Assembly: GCA_943367715.1 (NCBI GenBank) | Contig: CALRJY020000016.1 | Location: 1-64,000, forward strand | Direction: 5' to 3' | DNA: 64,000 nt | DNA from: JAEYXS01 sp943367715 | GTDB lineage: Bacteria > Verrucomicrobiota > Verrucomicrobiia > Limisphaerales > JAEYXS01 | Shown: positions 53,563-61,362 of the stretch, piece by piece | How the letters are laid out: each line of letters starts with the position of its first letter | Position numbering within the stretch: position 1 is the stretch's first letter | Made by a program: the position numbers and the translations under genes | The notes under the pieces: model-generated | Told to the model about the DNA's origin: nothing | The model's input: the letters and a program-made list of their open reading frames with translations, nothing else | Database searches by the model: none

Positions 53563-54351
53563 ATGGGTTCGCGCTTAAAGAATAGAGTCATCGTCATCAT
53601 CGGCGGCACGAGCGGCATTGGGCTGGCGGCTGCTGAAGCGGCGATAGATGAAGGAGCCAAGGTTGTCGCTGTGGGCAAGGATCGTGCGACGTCGCTGAAG
53701 ACGCAGCAGCTTTTGGGCAAGAGCGCGAAAGTCATCACGGCGGACGCAATTGATCCGGATACGGCGGTGAAGGCGATTCGTACTGCGCTGAAACATTTCG
53801 ACGGATTTCACGGACTCTATCATGTGGCGGGTGGTAGCGGGCGCCGCATGGGGGATGGGCCGTTGCATGAGTGCACGGATACGGGGTGGGCTTACACGTT
53901 GGGGTTGAATCTGGATTCGGTGTTTTATTCGAATCGTGCGGCAGTGCTGCAATTTCTAAAGCAAGGTTCAGACGGAGTGGTGTTGAATCTCGCGTCGGTA
54001 TTGGCGTGGTCGCCATCGCCAAAGTTCTTCAGCACGCATGCTTATGCGACCGCGAAGGCTGGGATTGTAGGAATGACGCGGGCTTCGGCCGCGTATTATG
54101 CAGCGCAGAATATTCGCTTCAACGTGCTCGCGCCGGGTCTCGTGGCAACACCGATGTCGGAACGCGCGCAGACGAATGAGAGCATCATGAAGTTCATTCA
54201 GACGAAGCAGCCTTTGGATGGTGGTCGCATCGGGCAACCGGGGGATTTGAGCGCGGCAGCGGTGTTTTTGCTTTCGGATGAGGCGAAGTTCATCACGGGC
54301 CAGACGCTGGCGGTGGATGGCGGGTGGGAAGTTTCGGAAGGACAACGATGA
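53563..54351 (+). CDS. SDR oxidoreductase
   Basis: The 262-residue enzyme is a classical SDR: IIGGTSGIGLAAAEAAI cofactor loop, NLASVLAWSP near the catalytic Ser, HAYATAKAGIVGMTR with Tyr-x3-Lys, and GQTLAVDGGW at the end. A ribosome-binding site TAGGAG precedes the ATG. The ROK kinase gene begins 43 bp downstream, so the pair may act on a sugar or related alcohol. The substrate is unknown. Confidence 0.88.
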   Translation: MGSRLKNRVIVIIGGTSGIGLAAAEAAIDEGAKVVAVGKDRATSLKTQQLLGKSAKVITADAIDPDTAVKAIRTALKHFDGFHGLYHVAGGSGRRMGDGPLHECTDTGWAYTLGLNLDSVFYSNRAAVLQFLKQGSDGVVLNLASVLAWSPSPKFFSTHAYATAKAGIVGMTRASAAYYAAQNIRFNVLAPGLVATPMSERAQTNESIMKFIQTKQPLDGGRIGQPGDLSAAAVFLLSDEAKFITGQTLAVDGGWEVSEGQR

Positions 54352-54394
54352 TGTTCATGGCTATAGTTTGGCGATCGATTGGATTTGTTTCGTG

Positions 54395-55357
54395 ATGAAA
54401 ATTGAACCATACGCGTTAGGGATTGATCTCGGTGGATCGAGTGTGAAAGCCGTGGCGGTGACGACCAAGGGCGAAGTCTTGGTGCGTCGGCAGGAAGATT
54501 TTGACGCGAGCGCCAGCATGGATTGGGCGAAACGCATCTCGGCGATGGTGCGTGGTTTCACAGCGGAGCAAGGGAAGGATCCGGTGGCGATTGGCTTATC
54601 CGCGCCGGGATTAGCCGCAGCAGATGGAAGATCGATTGCGAATATGCCCGGGCGTTTGGCGGGGCTAGTCGGTTTGGATTGGACGAAGCATTTGCAGATG
54701 GAGAAGACGGTGCCGGTGCTGAACGATGGGCATGCGGCGCTGCTCGGTGAAGTGTGGATGGGCGCGGGGAAGAATTGCCAGAATGTCATCATGCTGACGC
54801 TGGGAACGGGCGTGGGTGGTGCGGCGATTGTGGATGGGCAGCTCTTACGCGGACGCTTGGGACGCGCGGGGCATCTGGGGCATATGAGTTTGAATCCGGA
54901 TGGCGTGCCGGATATCTGCGGTACGCCGGGAAGCCTGGAGGTAGCGATTGGGAATTGCACCATCAGCGAGCGTTCCGGTGGGCGCTTTGCTTCCACGCAT
55001 GATTTGATTGCGGCCTACAAGTCGGGCGATGCGAAAGCGAAGGAGGTTTGGCTGAAGTCCGTGAAGGCGCTCGCTGCGGGCGTGTGTTCTTTCATCAATA
55101 TTTTAGACCCGGAAGTTGTAATCATTGGTGGTGGTATCGCGCGAGCGGGAGAAGCGTTGTTTAAGCCGTTGAATGAATTTTTGTCGCCTATGGAATGGCA
55201 GCCGACGGGCACGCGCGCGAAGATCGTGCCAGCACAAGTGGGTGAATATGCGGGGGCGTTGGGTGCGGCTTACAATGCCCTGCGTTTCAATAATAGACCG
55301 CAAGGGCAGGGCAAGTGGCGGATTGATCTGGTGCCTTATGTGCACAAGGCGGGATAG
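54395..55357 (+). CDS. ROK-family sugar kinase lacking the zinc motif
   Basis: The 320-residue protein has the ROK phosphate loops (LGIDLGGSSVKAVAV, VLNDGHAALLGEVWMGAG, LTLGTGVGGAAIVDG) and EVVIIGGGIA near the end. The usual zinc-binding CxCGxxGCxE box after GH is reduced to DICGTPGSLE, so two of the three Cys are gone. Such members exist but may differ in substrate. The ATG at 54395 starts the domain; a longer upstream frame overlaps the SDR gene and looks non-coding. Confidence 0.85.
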   Translation: MKIEPYALGIDLGGSSVKAVAVTTKGEVLVRRQEDFDASASMDWAKRISAMVRGFTAEQGKDPVAIGLSAPGLAAADGRSIANMPGRLAGLVGLDWTKHLQMEKTVPVLNDGHAALLGEVWMGAGKNCQNVIMLTLGTGVGGAAIVDGQLLRGRLGRAGHLGHMSLNPDGVPDICGTPGSLEVAIGNCTISERSGGRFASTHDLIAAYKSGDAKAKEVWLKSVKALAAGVCSFINILDPEVVIIGGGIARAGEALFKPLNEFLSPMEWQPTGTRAKIVPAQVGEYAGALGAAYNALRFNNRPQGQGKWRIDLVPYVHKAG

Positions 55358-55360
55358 CAC

Positions 55361-55780
55361 GTGCGCAACAGCATCTTAATTCTGGAAGACAATCAGGAGC
55401 GCAGAGATGGCTTCACTGCGGTGCTTCGCGAATTGGCTCCAGCCTGTGAAATCATTTTCTGGAACAATGCGCGCATCATGGTCGCAGAGCTGCCGGCCCA
55501 CTTAAGCCATGCGCGACTGATCTCCTTGGATCATGATCTTAACGAAGTGCCTGTTGCGGAGGATGCTCGTGACGGTTTGCTAGTCGCGGAGTTTCTTGCC
55601 AAACAGACCCCTGCTTGCCCGATGGTGGTCCATTCATCTAACTACGAGCGTTCTCTTTCCATGGTGAATGAGCTCAACTATGCAGGTTGGCGCGTCGAGA
55701 GAGTCGGCCCGGTATGCGCGGATTGGATCACGAGCCTGTGGAAACCACTCGTCATAAAGCTTCTGGCAACAAGCAAATAG
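55361..55780 (+). CDS. cREC-like receiver-domain protein
   Basis: The 139-residue protein starts with GTG, 3 bp after the ROK gene. It resembles the cyclic-phosphate-processing receiver (cREC) family: ILILEDNQERRDGF at the N-terminus, ISLDHDLNEV with the acidic pair, a DGLLVAEFLAKQ helix, and VVHSSNYERSLSMVNELNYAG. These are receiver-like proteins without a classical output domain. The natural substrate or partner is unknown. Its place behind a sugar kinase is unexplained. Confidence 0.6.
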   Translation: MRNSILILEDNQERRDGFTAVLRELAPACEIIFWNNARIMVAELPAHLSHARLISLDHDLNEVPVAEDARDGLLVAEFLAKQTPACPMVVHSSNYERSLSMVNELNYAGWRVERVGPVCADWITSLWKPLVIKLLATSK

Positions 55781-55781
55781 C

Positions 55782-57056
55782 TCAGGGCAATTCCTTGAGC
55801 TGGATGCGGCGATACTCCATGTGGCCGCGATCGCCTTCCAGCCCGATGGACCCGGTCGAGGGAACCTTCATCGCGGCGTTGAGCACTTCACCATTGCAAG
55901 TGCAGTGTGCGATACCGTTCGTCACCGTCACCACCACTTCGTTCCAGTCCTGCGGCTTGTATTGCTTCAGATCCTTGTAAGGTCCGGCGATGGGGAAATC
56001 CCGGCATTGCAATTGCGGCAGCCGAATGAAGATGCCGCTGTCCGCATTCACGCCAGCGCGGAATTCCAGCTTGAGGATGAAGTCTTTCGGAAACTCCTTG
56101 GTAGTCCATATCTGCTGGATCTTCCGATACTCGGGCGGATAATTCACGATCAGCACGCCATTCTTAGCAGTGTAACGGCCATCAATGCTGGCGGTCTTGC
56201 CATCGAAGTTGTTCGTGCGATAACCCCAGCCTGTTAGGTCTTTACCATTGAAGAGGCTGACGAACCCAGCCTCGGGCGTGAACGTTTCCGACGGAGCTTC
56301 GATCAATCCGAGGACTGAAAACGCCGGACGCAATGCCGCTGCCCATTTGGCATAACCTTCTTTGTTGGGATGCAGGAGATCCGGAAATTCTTCCTTCTTT
56401 GCGTCGCCTTCCGCATTGGCGAAAAGCGGCCACGCTTCCACCAGCGTCACCTGCGGATTGCCCTTGATCGCGGCGATATAGAGTTCATTGATCTTCTTGA
56501 TCTTGTCCGCGGGACGTTTCTTGGTTTCTGAGCTGGGGAAAACCTGCGTAAGGATCACGGGCATCTTCGGGTTGTGTTTCTTAAACTCCCCCAAAAGTAA
56601 TTTCAGGTTCGCCGCAATCGTTTCCGGATCAGCTTGCTCCTCAAGATCGTTGGTGCCGATGAGCAGGACGATCGCGCGCGGCTTGAGCGAGAGGACATCT
56701 TCCTCCAACCGAATGAGCACACCCCGCGTTGTATCCCCGCTGATGCCGCGGTTGGCGACCTTCATGCTGGGAAAACTGTTGCCCATGTTATCACCCCAGC
56801 CTTGCGTGATGGAATCGCCGAGGAACACCACGGCATTCTGATCCTGTTCTATCCGTTGTGCCCAGCCAGTGCGTTTTTGCAACCACAGCTTCTTGAACCA
56901 GTCGTAGCGGCGGATGGGGCCAGCCCCGGGCAACCCGTCGTCTTTTTCGGGAATCTGATAATGCGCGGGATCTTTAGGCGCAGATTGCTGTGCCGGAGTG
57001 ATGGAAGCAAAACCAGCCAAAGCAACAGTGAGCGCAAGTAAACGCAAGGTTTTCAT
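55782..57056 (-). CDS. Secreted SGNH/GDSL hydrolase fused to DUF1080
   Basis: The 424-residue protein starts with a signal peptide (MKTLRLLALTVALAGFA), which is why ATG 57056 was chosen. Residues about 60-240 are an SGNH esterase: FLGDSITQGWG (Ser), RGISGDT, IGTNDLEE and DLLHPNKEGY (Asp and His). The C-terminal 180 residues are DUF1080 (FVSLFNGKDLTGWGYR ... EFRAGVNADSGIFIR ... WNEVVVTV), the 3-keto-disaccharide hydrolase/glucanase-like fold common in PVC bacteria. The fusion points to de-esterification coupled to glycan handling outside the cytoplasm. Confidence 0.87.
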   Translation of the reverse strand: MKTLRLLALTVALAGFASITPAQQSAPKDPAHYQIPEKDDGLPGAGPIRRYDWFKKLWLQKRTGWAQRIEQDQNAVVFLGDSITQGWGDNMGNSFPSMKVANRGISGDTTRGVLIRLEEDVLSLKPRAIVLLIGTNDLEEQADPETIAANLKLLLGEFKKHNPKMPVILTQVFPSSETKKRPADKIKKINELYIAAIKGNPQVTLVEAWPLFANAEGDAKKEEFPDLLHPNKEGYAKWAAALRPAFSVLGLIEAPSETFTPEAGFVSLFNGKDLTGWGYRTNNFDGKTASIDGRYTAKNGVLIVNYPPEYRKIQQIWTTKEFPKDFILKLEFRAGVNADSGIFIRLPQLQCRDFPIAGPYKDLKQYKPQDWNEVVVTVTNGIAHCTCNGEVLNAAMKVPSTGSIGLEGDRGHMEYRRIQLKELP

Positions 57057-57143
57057 GTGTGTTGCCGGAATGGTTTGCCGATTTGGGCACCGGAGGCAAT
57101 AGCGATGTGATCGCCAAAGCAAACCAGTAATTGTACGAACCGG

Positions 57144-58283
57144 CTAATCCAGCGTCTGCCGGTAGCGTTTGACCCCGATGGTCATGACGATGAGCAGGAA
57201 CAACGCGATGGGCCAGATATGCGTAGCGGACTCCAGAAGCCCATTTCCTTTCAGCAAAATACCTCGCACCAATCTCAGGAAATGCGTCAATGGCAGGGCG
57301 GAGCCGATATGTTGCGCCCAAGTGGGCATGCCTCGAAACGGGAACATGAAACCCGAAAGCAGGATCGAAGGCAGAAAGAAGAAGAAAGACATCTGCATCG
57401 CCTGTAGCTGGTTCTTCGCCACCGTGGAAAAGGTGATGCCGACCGCCAGATTCGCCGCGATAAAAATCAGCATCAAGCCAAGGAGCAGGGGAATGCTGCC
57501 GAGCATGGGCACATTGAAAAGAAACCGGGCCGCCGTCAAAATAAGGATGGTCTGGATATAACCGACCATGATGTAGGGGATGATCTTACCGAACATCACT
57601 TCTGCTGGTCGCGCAGGTGTGGCAAGCAAGTTCTCCATGGTGCCGCGTTCCCGTTCCCGCGTGATGGCCAGTGCCGTGATCACGATCATTGTCATGGTGA
57701 GCACCACGCCCATAAGGCCAGGCACGATATTGTACTGCGTTTTACCCTCCTGATTGTAGAGCCGATGAATCTGCATCTCCACGGGGCCCGGTTTGTCCCG
57801 CAGCTTTTGCAACGGACCTTTCAAATCGCGATCAAAGACATTGGCGACCAGAGCGTTGATGGCCGCGATGGCATTGCCGGTAGCAGCGGGATCGGTCGCA
57901 TCTGCTTGCAAGAGCAGCTTGGGTCGTTCACCACGCAACAGCTCGCGCGAGAAATCGGCTGGAATATTGATGACGAACTGCACTTCGCCCTCATCCAACA
58001 GGAATTGCACATCACGTTCGGATTCCGCTTCCACGACCACGTCGAAGTATTTGCTATTCCGCAAGCTCCAGATAAACGTGCGGGAGAACGGGCTATGATC
58101 CTGCACGATGACGGCCGTCGGCAGGTGCTTGGGGTCGGAATTGATCGCGAAACCGAAGAGCATGAGCTGGATCATCGGGATGCCCACCATCATGCCGAAG
58201 GTGAGGCGATCGCGCCGCATCTGGATGAACTCCTTCACGACCACCGCCCACAGGCGTTTGAATGAAAATCGTGAGGTGTTCAT
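57144..58283 (-). CDS. ABC-2 type transporter permease
   Basis: The 379-residue membrane protein has an N-terminal helix (TFGMMVGIPMIQLMLFGFAI), a large periplasmic loop (about 55-185) and a C-terminal block of five helices with the ABC2_membrane pattern ERERGTMENLLATPARPAEVMFGKIIPY and PFRGMPTWAQHIGSALPLTHFLRLVRGI. This is the YbhR/YhhJ class of exporters. The start overlaps the ATPase stop (ATGA). Only one permease is present, so it probably works as a homodimer. Confidence 0.9.
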   Translation of the reverse strand: MNTSRFSFKRLWAVVVKEFIQMRRDRLTFGMMVGIPMIQLMLFGFAINSDPKHLPTAVIVQDHSPFSRTFIWSLRNSKYFDVVVEAESERDVQFLLDEGEVQFVINIPADFSRELLRGERPKLLLQADATDPAATGNAIAAINALVANVFDRDLKGPLQKLRDKPGPVEMQIHRLYNQEGKTQYNIVPGLMGVVLTMTMIVITALAITRERERGTMENLLATPARPAEVMFGKIIPYIMVGYIQTILILTAARFLFNVPMLGSIPLLLGLMLIFIAANLAVGITFSTVAKNQLQAMQMSFFFFLPSILLSGFMFPFRGMPTWAQHIGSALPLTHFLRLVRGILLKGNGLLESATHIWPIALFLLIVMTIGVKRYRQTLD

Positions 58284-59242
58284 TTGAAGTTATCCTGCGA
58301 TTGCCCCATCAGGCTGATGAACACATCTTCCAAGCTTGATTCAGTCTGGGTCCAAAGATAAGGCGGCTTCATCCATGGCTGGATAGCGCTCTTCAACTCT
58401 TCACCTTGCGGTCCACTGACATGGAGGGTGTTGCCAAAAGCGACGACCTGTTCGATGCCCTTTTTGTGACGCAGTTCGTTGGCCAACGCTGGAAGATTGG
58501 GCCCAGAAACTTCCCATACGCTCAGCTTCGCGCCGGAGACGACCTCAGCCACGGTACCGTTTGTGAGCAGATTTCCGTAAGCGATATAAGCAATGCGATG
58601 GCAGCGCTCCGCCTCATCCATGTAATGCGTGGTGATCATCACCGTGAGCCCAGCAGCGGCGAGCTGATGGATCTCCTCCCAGAAATCACGCCGAGCCTTG
58701 GGGTCCACACCCGCAGTGGGTTCATCCAGCAAAAGGAGCTCGGGATTGTGTATCAGCGAAGCGGCAAGGGCCAGACGTTGCTTCCAACCACCAGAGAGCT
58801 GCCCCGCCAATTGCTTGCGACGCGCATGTAGGCCCAACTTCTGCAGACTATCACTCACCGCCTGTTTACGGTTCGGCACCTGATAGATGCGAGCGATGAA
58901 ATCGAGGTTTTCTTCCAGGTTCAGGTCTTCGTAGTAACTGAACTTCTGCGTCATGTAGCCGACGTGCTTCTTGATCTCGTCGGATTGATGCAGAATATCG
59001 TAGCCGAGGCAGGTGCCTTGTCCGGCATCAGGTTTGAGCAAGCCGCATAGCATGCGGAGAAAGGTGGTCTTGCCACTGCCATTGGGCCCAAGGAAACCAT
59101 ATATTTCACCGCGTCGCACCTGCATGGCGATGCTGTTCACCACGGTCTGTGCGCCAAAGCGTTTGGTGATGCCAGACACGTCGATGACCAGCTCCGCATC
59201 GGGCGGAGGTGCGTCAGCTGCGCTTTGTTCGTGGGCTTGCAA
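58280..59242 (-). CDS. ABC transporter ATP-binding protein
   Basis: The 320-residue ATPase has Walker A GPNGSGKTT, signature LSGGWKQRLALAASL, Walker B LLLLDEPTAGVDP and the switch His in ITTHYMDEAERC. The last 80 residues match the extra domain of drug-type exporter ATPases. The frame opens with TTG at 59242, and the first 15 residues are variable, so the start is uncertain. It sits between the HlyD-like adaptor and permease genes. Confidence 0.92.
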   Translation of the reverse strand: MQAHEQSAADAPPPDAELVIDVSGITKRFGAQTVVNSIAMQVRRGEIYGFLGPNGSGKTTFLRMLCGLLKPDAGQGTCLGYDILHQSDEIKKHVGYMTQKFSYYEDLNLEENLDFIARIYQVPNRKQAVSDSLQKLGLHARRKQLAGQLSGGWKQRLALAASLIHNPELLLLDEPTAGVDPKARRDFWEEIHQLAAAGLTVMITTHYMDEAERCHRIAYIAYGNLLTNGTVAEVVSGAKLSVWEVSGPNLPALANELRHKKGIEQVVAFGNTLHVSGPQGEELKSAIQPWMKPPYLWTQTESSLEDVFISLMGQSQDNFK

Positions 59243-59247
59243 GTTTG

Positions 59248-60222
59248 CTAGGAAGCCGGTTTTACGTCCACGGGTTGACCGGGATGCAGGGCTGAGCTAT
59301 CCGTCGGGTTGAACTGCGCTTCGATCATGAAGACCAGCTTGGATCGGGTTTGTTGACTGTAAATCACCGGTGGCGTGAACTCGGCTTGTGTGGCGATGTA
59401 ACTGACGGTGGCCGCAAAGACTTTGTCCGTGCCATCAAAAGAGATGTTCACGGGTGAGCCCGTCTTGAGAGTGGCCAGCTTGTCCTGAGGGATGAAGAAA
59501 CGAACCTTGATGTTCTGCGGCGGCAATAAGGAAACAATCGGGCTGCCAGCGGCAACGAATTCTCCCGCGCGATAGAGTGTATCGTGCACGACACCTTCTG
59601 TCGGGGAAGCTTGCTGCTTTTGATCCACAGACCAGCGGACCTTGGCTAAAGCTGCTTCCAACACCGTGATCTCGAGCTCAGCCGTTTTGATTTCATCCTC
59701 GCGCGCACCAAGCTTGGCGGTGGCGATATCGGCTTCGATGGCCTGAGCTTCGGCTTTGCTGGCATCGAACTTGGTTCGTGCCTGATCCAATTGCTCTTGG
59801 GAGATGGCGCCACTGTTGTTCTTTTGCAACGTGGTTAAGCGGCCCAATTCACGTTCGGCCAAGGCCGAAGAAACTTTATTCTGCGCCAGTTTGGCTTCGA
59901 GAGAAGCGATTTCAGAAGGGCGTCGGCCTTTCAACAGGTTGTCGCGCTTGGCTTTGGCTTGGGCCAGCTTCTGTTGGGCCTCTTGGACCGCTGCGGTTTC
60001 CGCTACATTCTCCAAGCTGAACAGTGGCTGCGCACTCTTCACCGTATCACCGCGCTTGACGTTCAGAGTGGTGAGCGTGCCACCCACGGGTGCTGAGACA
60101 TATACATACTCGCCCTCGATATAGCCTTGCCAGGAACCGTCAGACTTGGGCTTGCATCCGCTCCCGAGGAGCAGAGCCAGCAGGCTCAAGGAAAGGGCGG
60201 ACAGTGAGTTCAAATGTTTCAT
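59248..60222 (-). CDS. HlyD-family membrane fusion lipoprotein
   Basis: The 324-residue protein has a lipobox (LGSGC) after a hydrophobic signal, a lipoyl-like half (YVSAPVGGTLTTLNVKRGDTV), a long coiled coil (about 70-185), the returning half (ASPTEGVVHDTLYRAGEFVAAG) and a beta-barrel part. It links the ABC transporter to the outer membrane in tripartite export, as in the YbhG class. It follows the MarR gene by 7 bp. No outer-membrane channel gene is in the window. Confidence 0.9.
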   Translation of the reverse strand: MKHLNSLSALSLSLLALLLGSGCKPKSDGSWQGYIEGEYVYVSAPVGGTLTTLNVKRGDTVKSAQPLFSLENVAETAAVQEAQQKLAQAKAKRDNLLKGRRPSEIASLEAKLAQNKVSSALAERELGRLTTLQKNNSGAISQEQLDQARTKFDASKAEAQAIEADIATAKLGAREDEIKTAELEITVLEAALAKVRWSVDQKQQASPTEGVVHDTLYRAGEFVAAGSPIVSLLPPQNIKVRFFIPQDKLATLKTGSPVNISFDGTDKVFAATVSYIATQAEFTPPVIYSQQTRSKLVFMIEAQFNPTDSSALHPGQPVDVKPAS

Positions 60223-60229
60223 AACAGCC

Positions 60230-60712
60230 TCAATCTTTCAGGGCAGCGAGGTCGAGCTTTAGCAAATTGTTCTGGATATGCGAGAGTGTGCGCATGGTGA
60301 TCTCGATATCCTTGGCTGACAGGCCGGAGGTGCCATGCTTCGCCATCTGCAAAGCTACTGGAAGCAAGCGATCACGCAGTTGCAGGCCTTTCTTGGTGAG
60401 CCAGGCGCAGACTTTCCGGCGGTCATCGGGATGACCACGACGTTCCACCAAACCTTTTCGCACCAGGCCGTCCAGAATGCGTGTCGTCGTGGTGCGTTCA
60501 CGGATGGTGGAGTTGGCGAGCGCGCTCTGCGTCTGGCCGTCCTCCTGCCAGAGATGGTGGATGATGGCGAGCTCTTCAGGCGTGAGCGAAAAGCCTTCGC
60601 GCTTGAGTTTCTCACGCATCCGCACGCGGATGATGTAAGCCGTCCGGTTCACGATGAACCCCAGCGGATGATTCAAGTTGTTGATGGCGGTGGCCTCAGC
60701 CGTTCGTTGCAC
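60230..60712 (-). CDS. MarR-family transcriptional regulator
   Basis: The 160-residue protein has the MarR winged helix: LTPEELAIIHHLWQEDGQTQSALANSTIRERTTTTRILDGLVRKGLVERRGHPDDRRKVCAWLTKKG. It is the first gene of the HlyD-ABC export operon and would repress it until a ligand binds. The frame opens with GTG at 60712, inside an inverted repeat that is the likely operator, which points to autoregulation. Confidence 0.9.
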   Translation of the reverse strand: MQRTAEATAINNLNHPLGFIVNRTAYIIRVRMREKLKREGFSLTPEELAIIHHLWQEDGQTQSALANSTIRERTTTTRILDGLVRKGLVERRGHPDDRRKVCAWLTKKGLQLRDRLLPVALQMAKHGTSGLSAKDIEITMRTLSHIQNNLLKLDLAALKD

Positions 60713-60734
60713 ATTACAATAGGTGTATTATGCA
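60708..60734. promoter_or_regulatory. Inverted repeat overlapping the MarR start (likely operator)
   Basis: The arms TGCACATTAC (60708-60717) and GTATTATGCA (60725-60734) match at 8 of 10 positions with a 7-bp spacer. On the minus strand a TTGACA -35-like box lies just upstream. The position fits autorepression by the MarR protein; this is inferred. Confidence 0.5.
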
Positions 60735-60820
60735 CGTAATTTTGTCAAGACTCCTCGGGATGATGCGTTTGCAGTTTTGGATTGCTCCAAAACCCTTGGG
60801 GGACAAACTGATGCATACTT

Positions 60821-61246
60821 ATGAGCGATATCATTTACCCCCGCAGTCCCCGTGAAACCATGAGCGGCTGGATGCATCTGCCACGTTACATCGACAAGGT
60901 CCGCCTGCATCTCGCCGGCAAGCTGCACGCCGATTATCAGCCAAACTTCGGCAAGGGGTTCGATAGCGCCTGGCTAAAAGCTTCTGGCCTAGCGCATGAG
61001 CAGTTCATCGAAGTTGTGAAGGGAACAGTCACCGATGGAGAAGTGGCTGATTGGGTGACGAAGAATGTGAGGAAATCGGATGCTGACAAGAAAGCTCACG
61101 CCGACGGTATGCTGAACTATCCCAAGGCGGATGATGCAGCGATGCAAGACCGCCTCAAGCAGCGCAAAGAGGCCGCCGGTCTCACACATCGCGATGATAT
61201 CAAGAGCTTTGTGGATTTTATCGACGCCGACGAAAAACGGAAGTGA
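60821..61246 (+). CDS. DUF5069 family protein
   Basis: The 141-residue soluble protein matches DUF5069: YPRSPRETMSGWMHLPRYIDKVRLHLAGKLHADY at the N-terminus, FDSAWLKASGLAHEQFIEVVK in the middle, and a C-terminal DFIDADEKR. It is divergent from the MarR operon. The function is unknown. The gene ends 8 bp before a large compound inverted repeat. Confidence 0.78.
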   Translation: MSDIIYPRSPRETMSGWMHLPRYIDKVRLHLAGKLHADYQPNFGKGFDSAWLKASGLAHEQFIEVVKGTVTDGEVADWVTKNVRKSDADKKAHADGMLNYPKADDAAMQDRLKQRKEAAGLTHRDDIKSFVDFIDADEKRK

Positions 61247-61254
61247 GTTGTTTT

Positions 61255-61356
61255 CCCGCTAAACACGCGAAAAGACGCTAATTTTTAAAAACAAACCCCG
61301 ACAGGTAATTAGCCTGTTGGGGTTTTAATTTAGCGTCTTTTCGCGAGTTTAGCGGG
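61255..61356. terminator. Compound nested inverted repeat, probable bidirectional terminator
   Basis: Outer arms of 27 bp (61255-61281 and 61330-61356) match with one mismatch. Inside them lies a second hairpin, accccgacagg / cctgttggggt (61295-61305 and 61313-61323), followed by TTTT. It sits between the convergent DUF5069 and lysS genes, so it can end transcription from both sides. The outer arms are much longer than a normal terminator stem. Confidence 0.7.
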
Positions 61357-61362
61357 TCAAGC

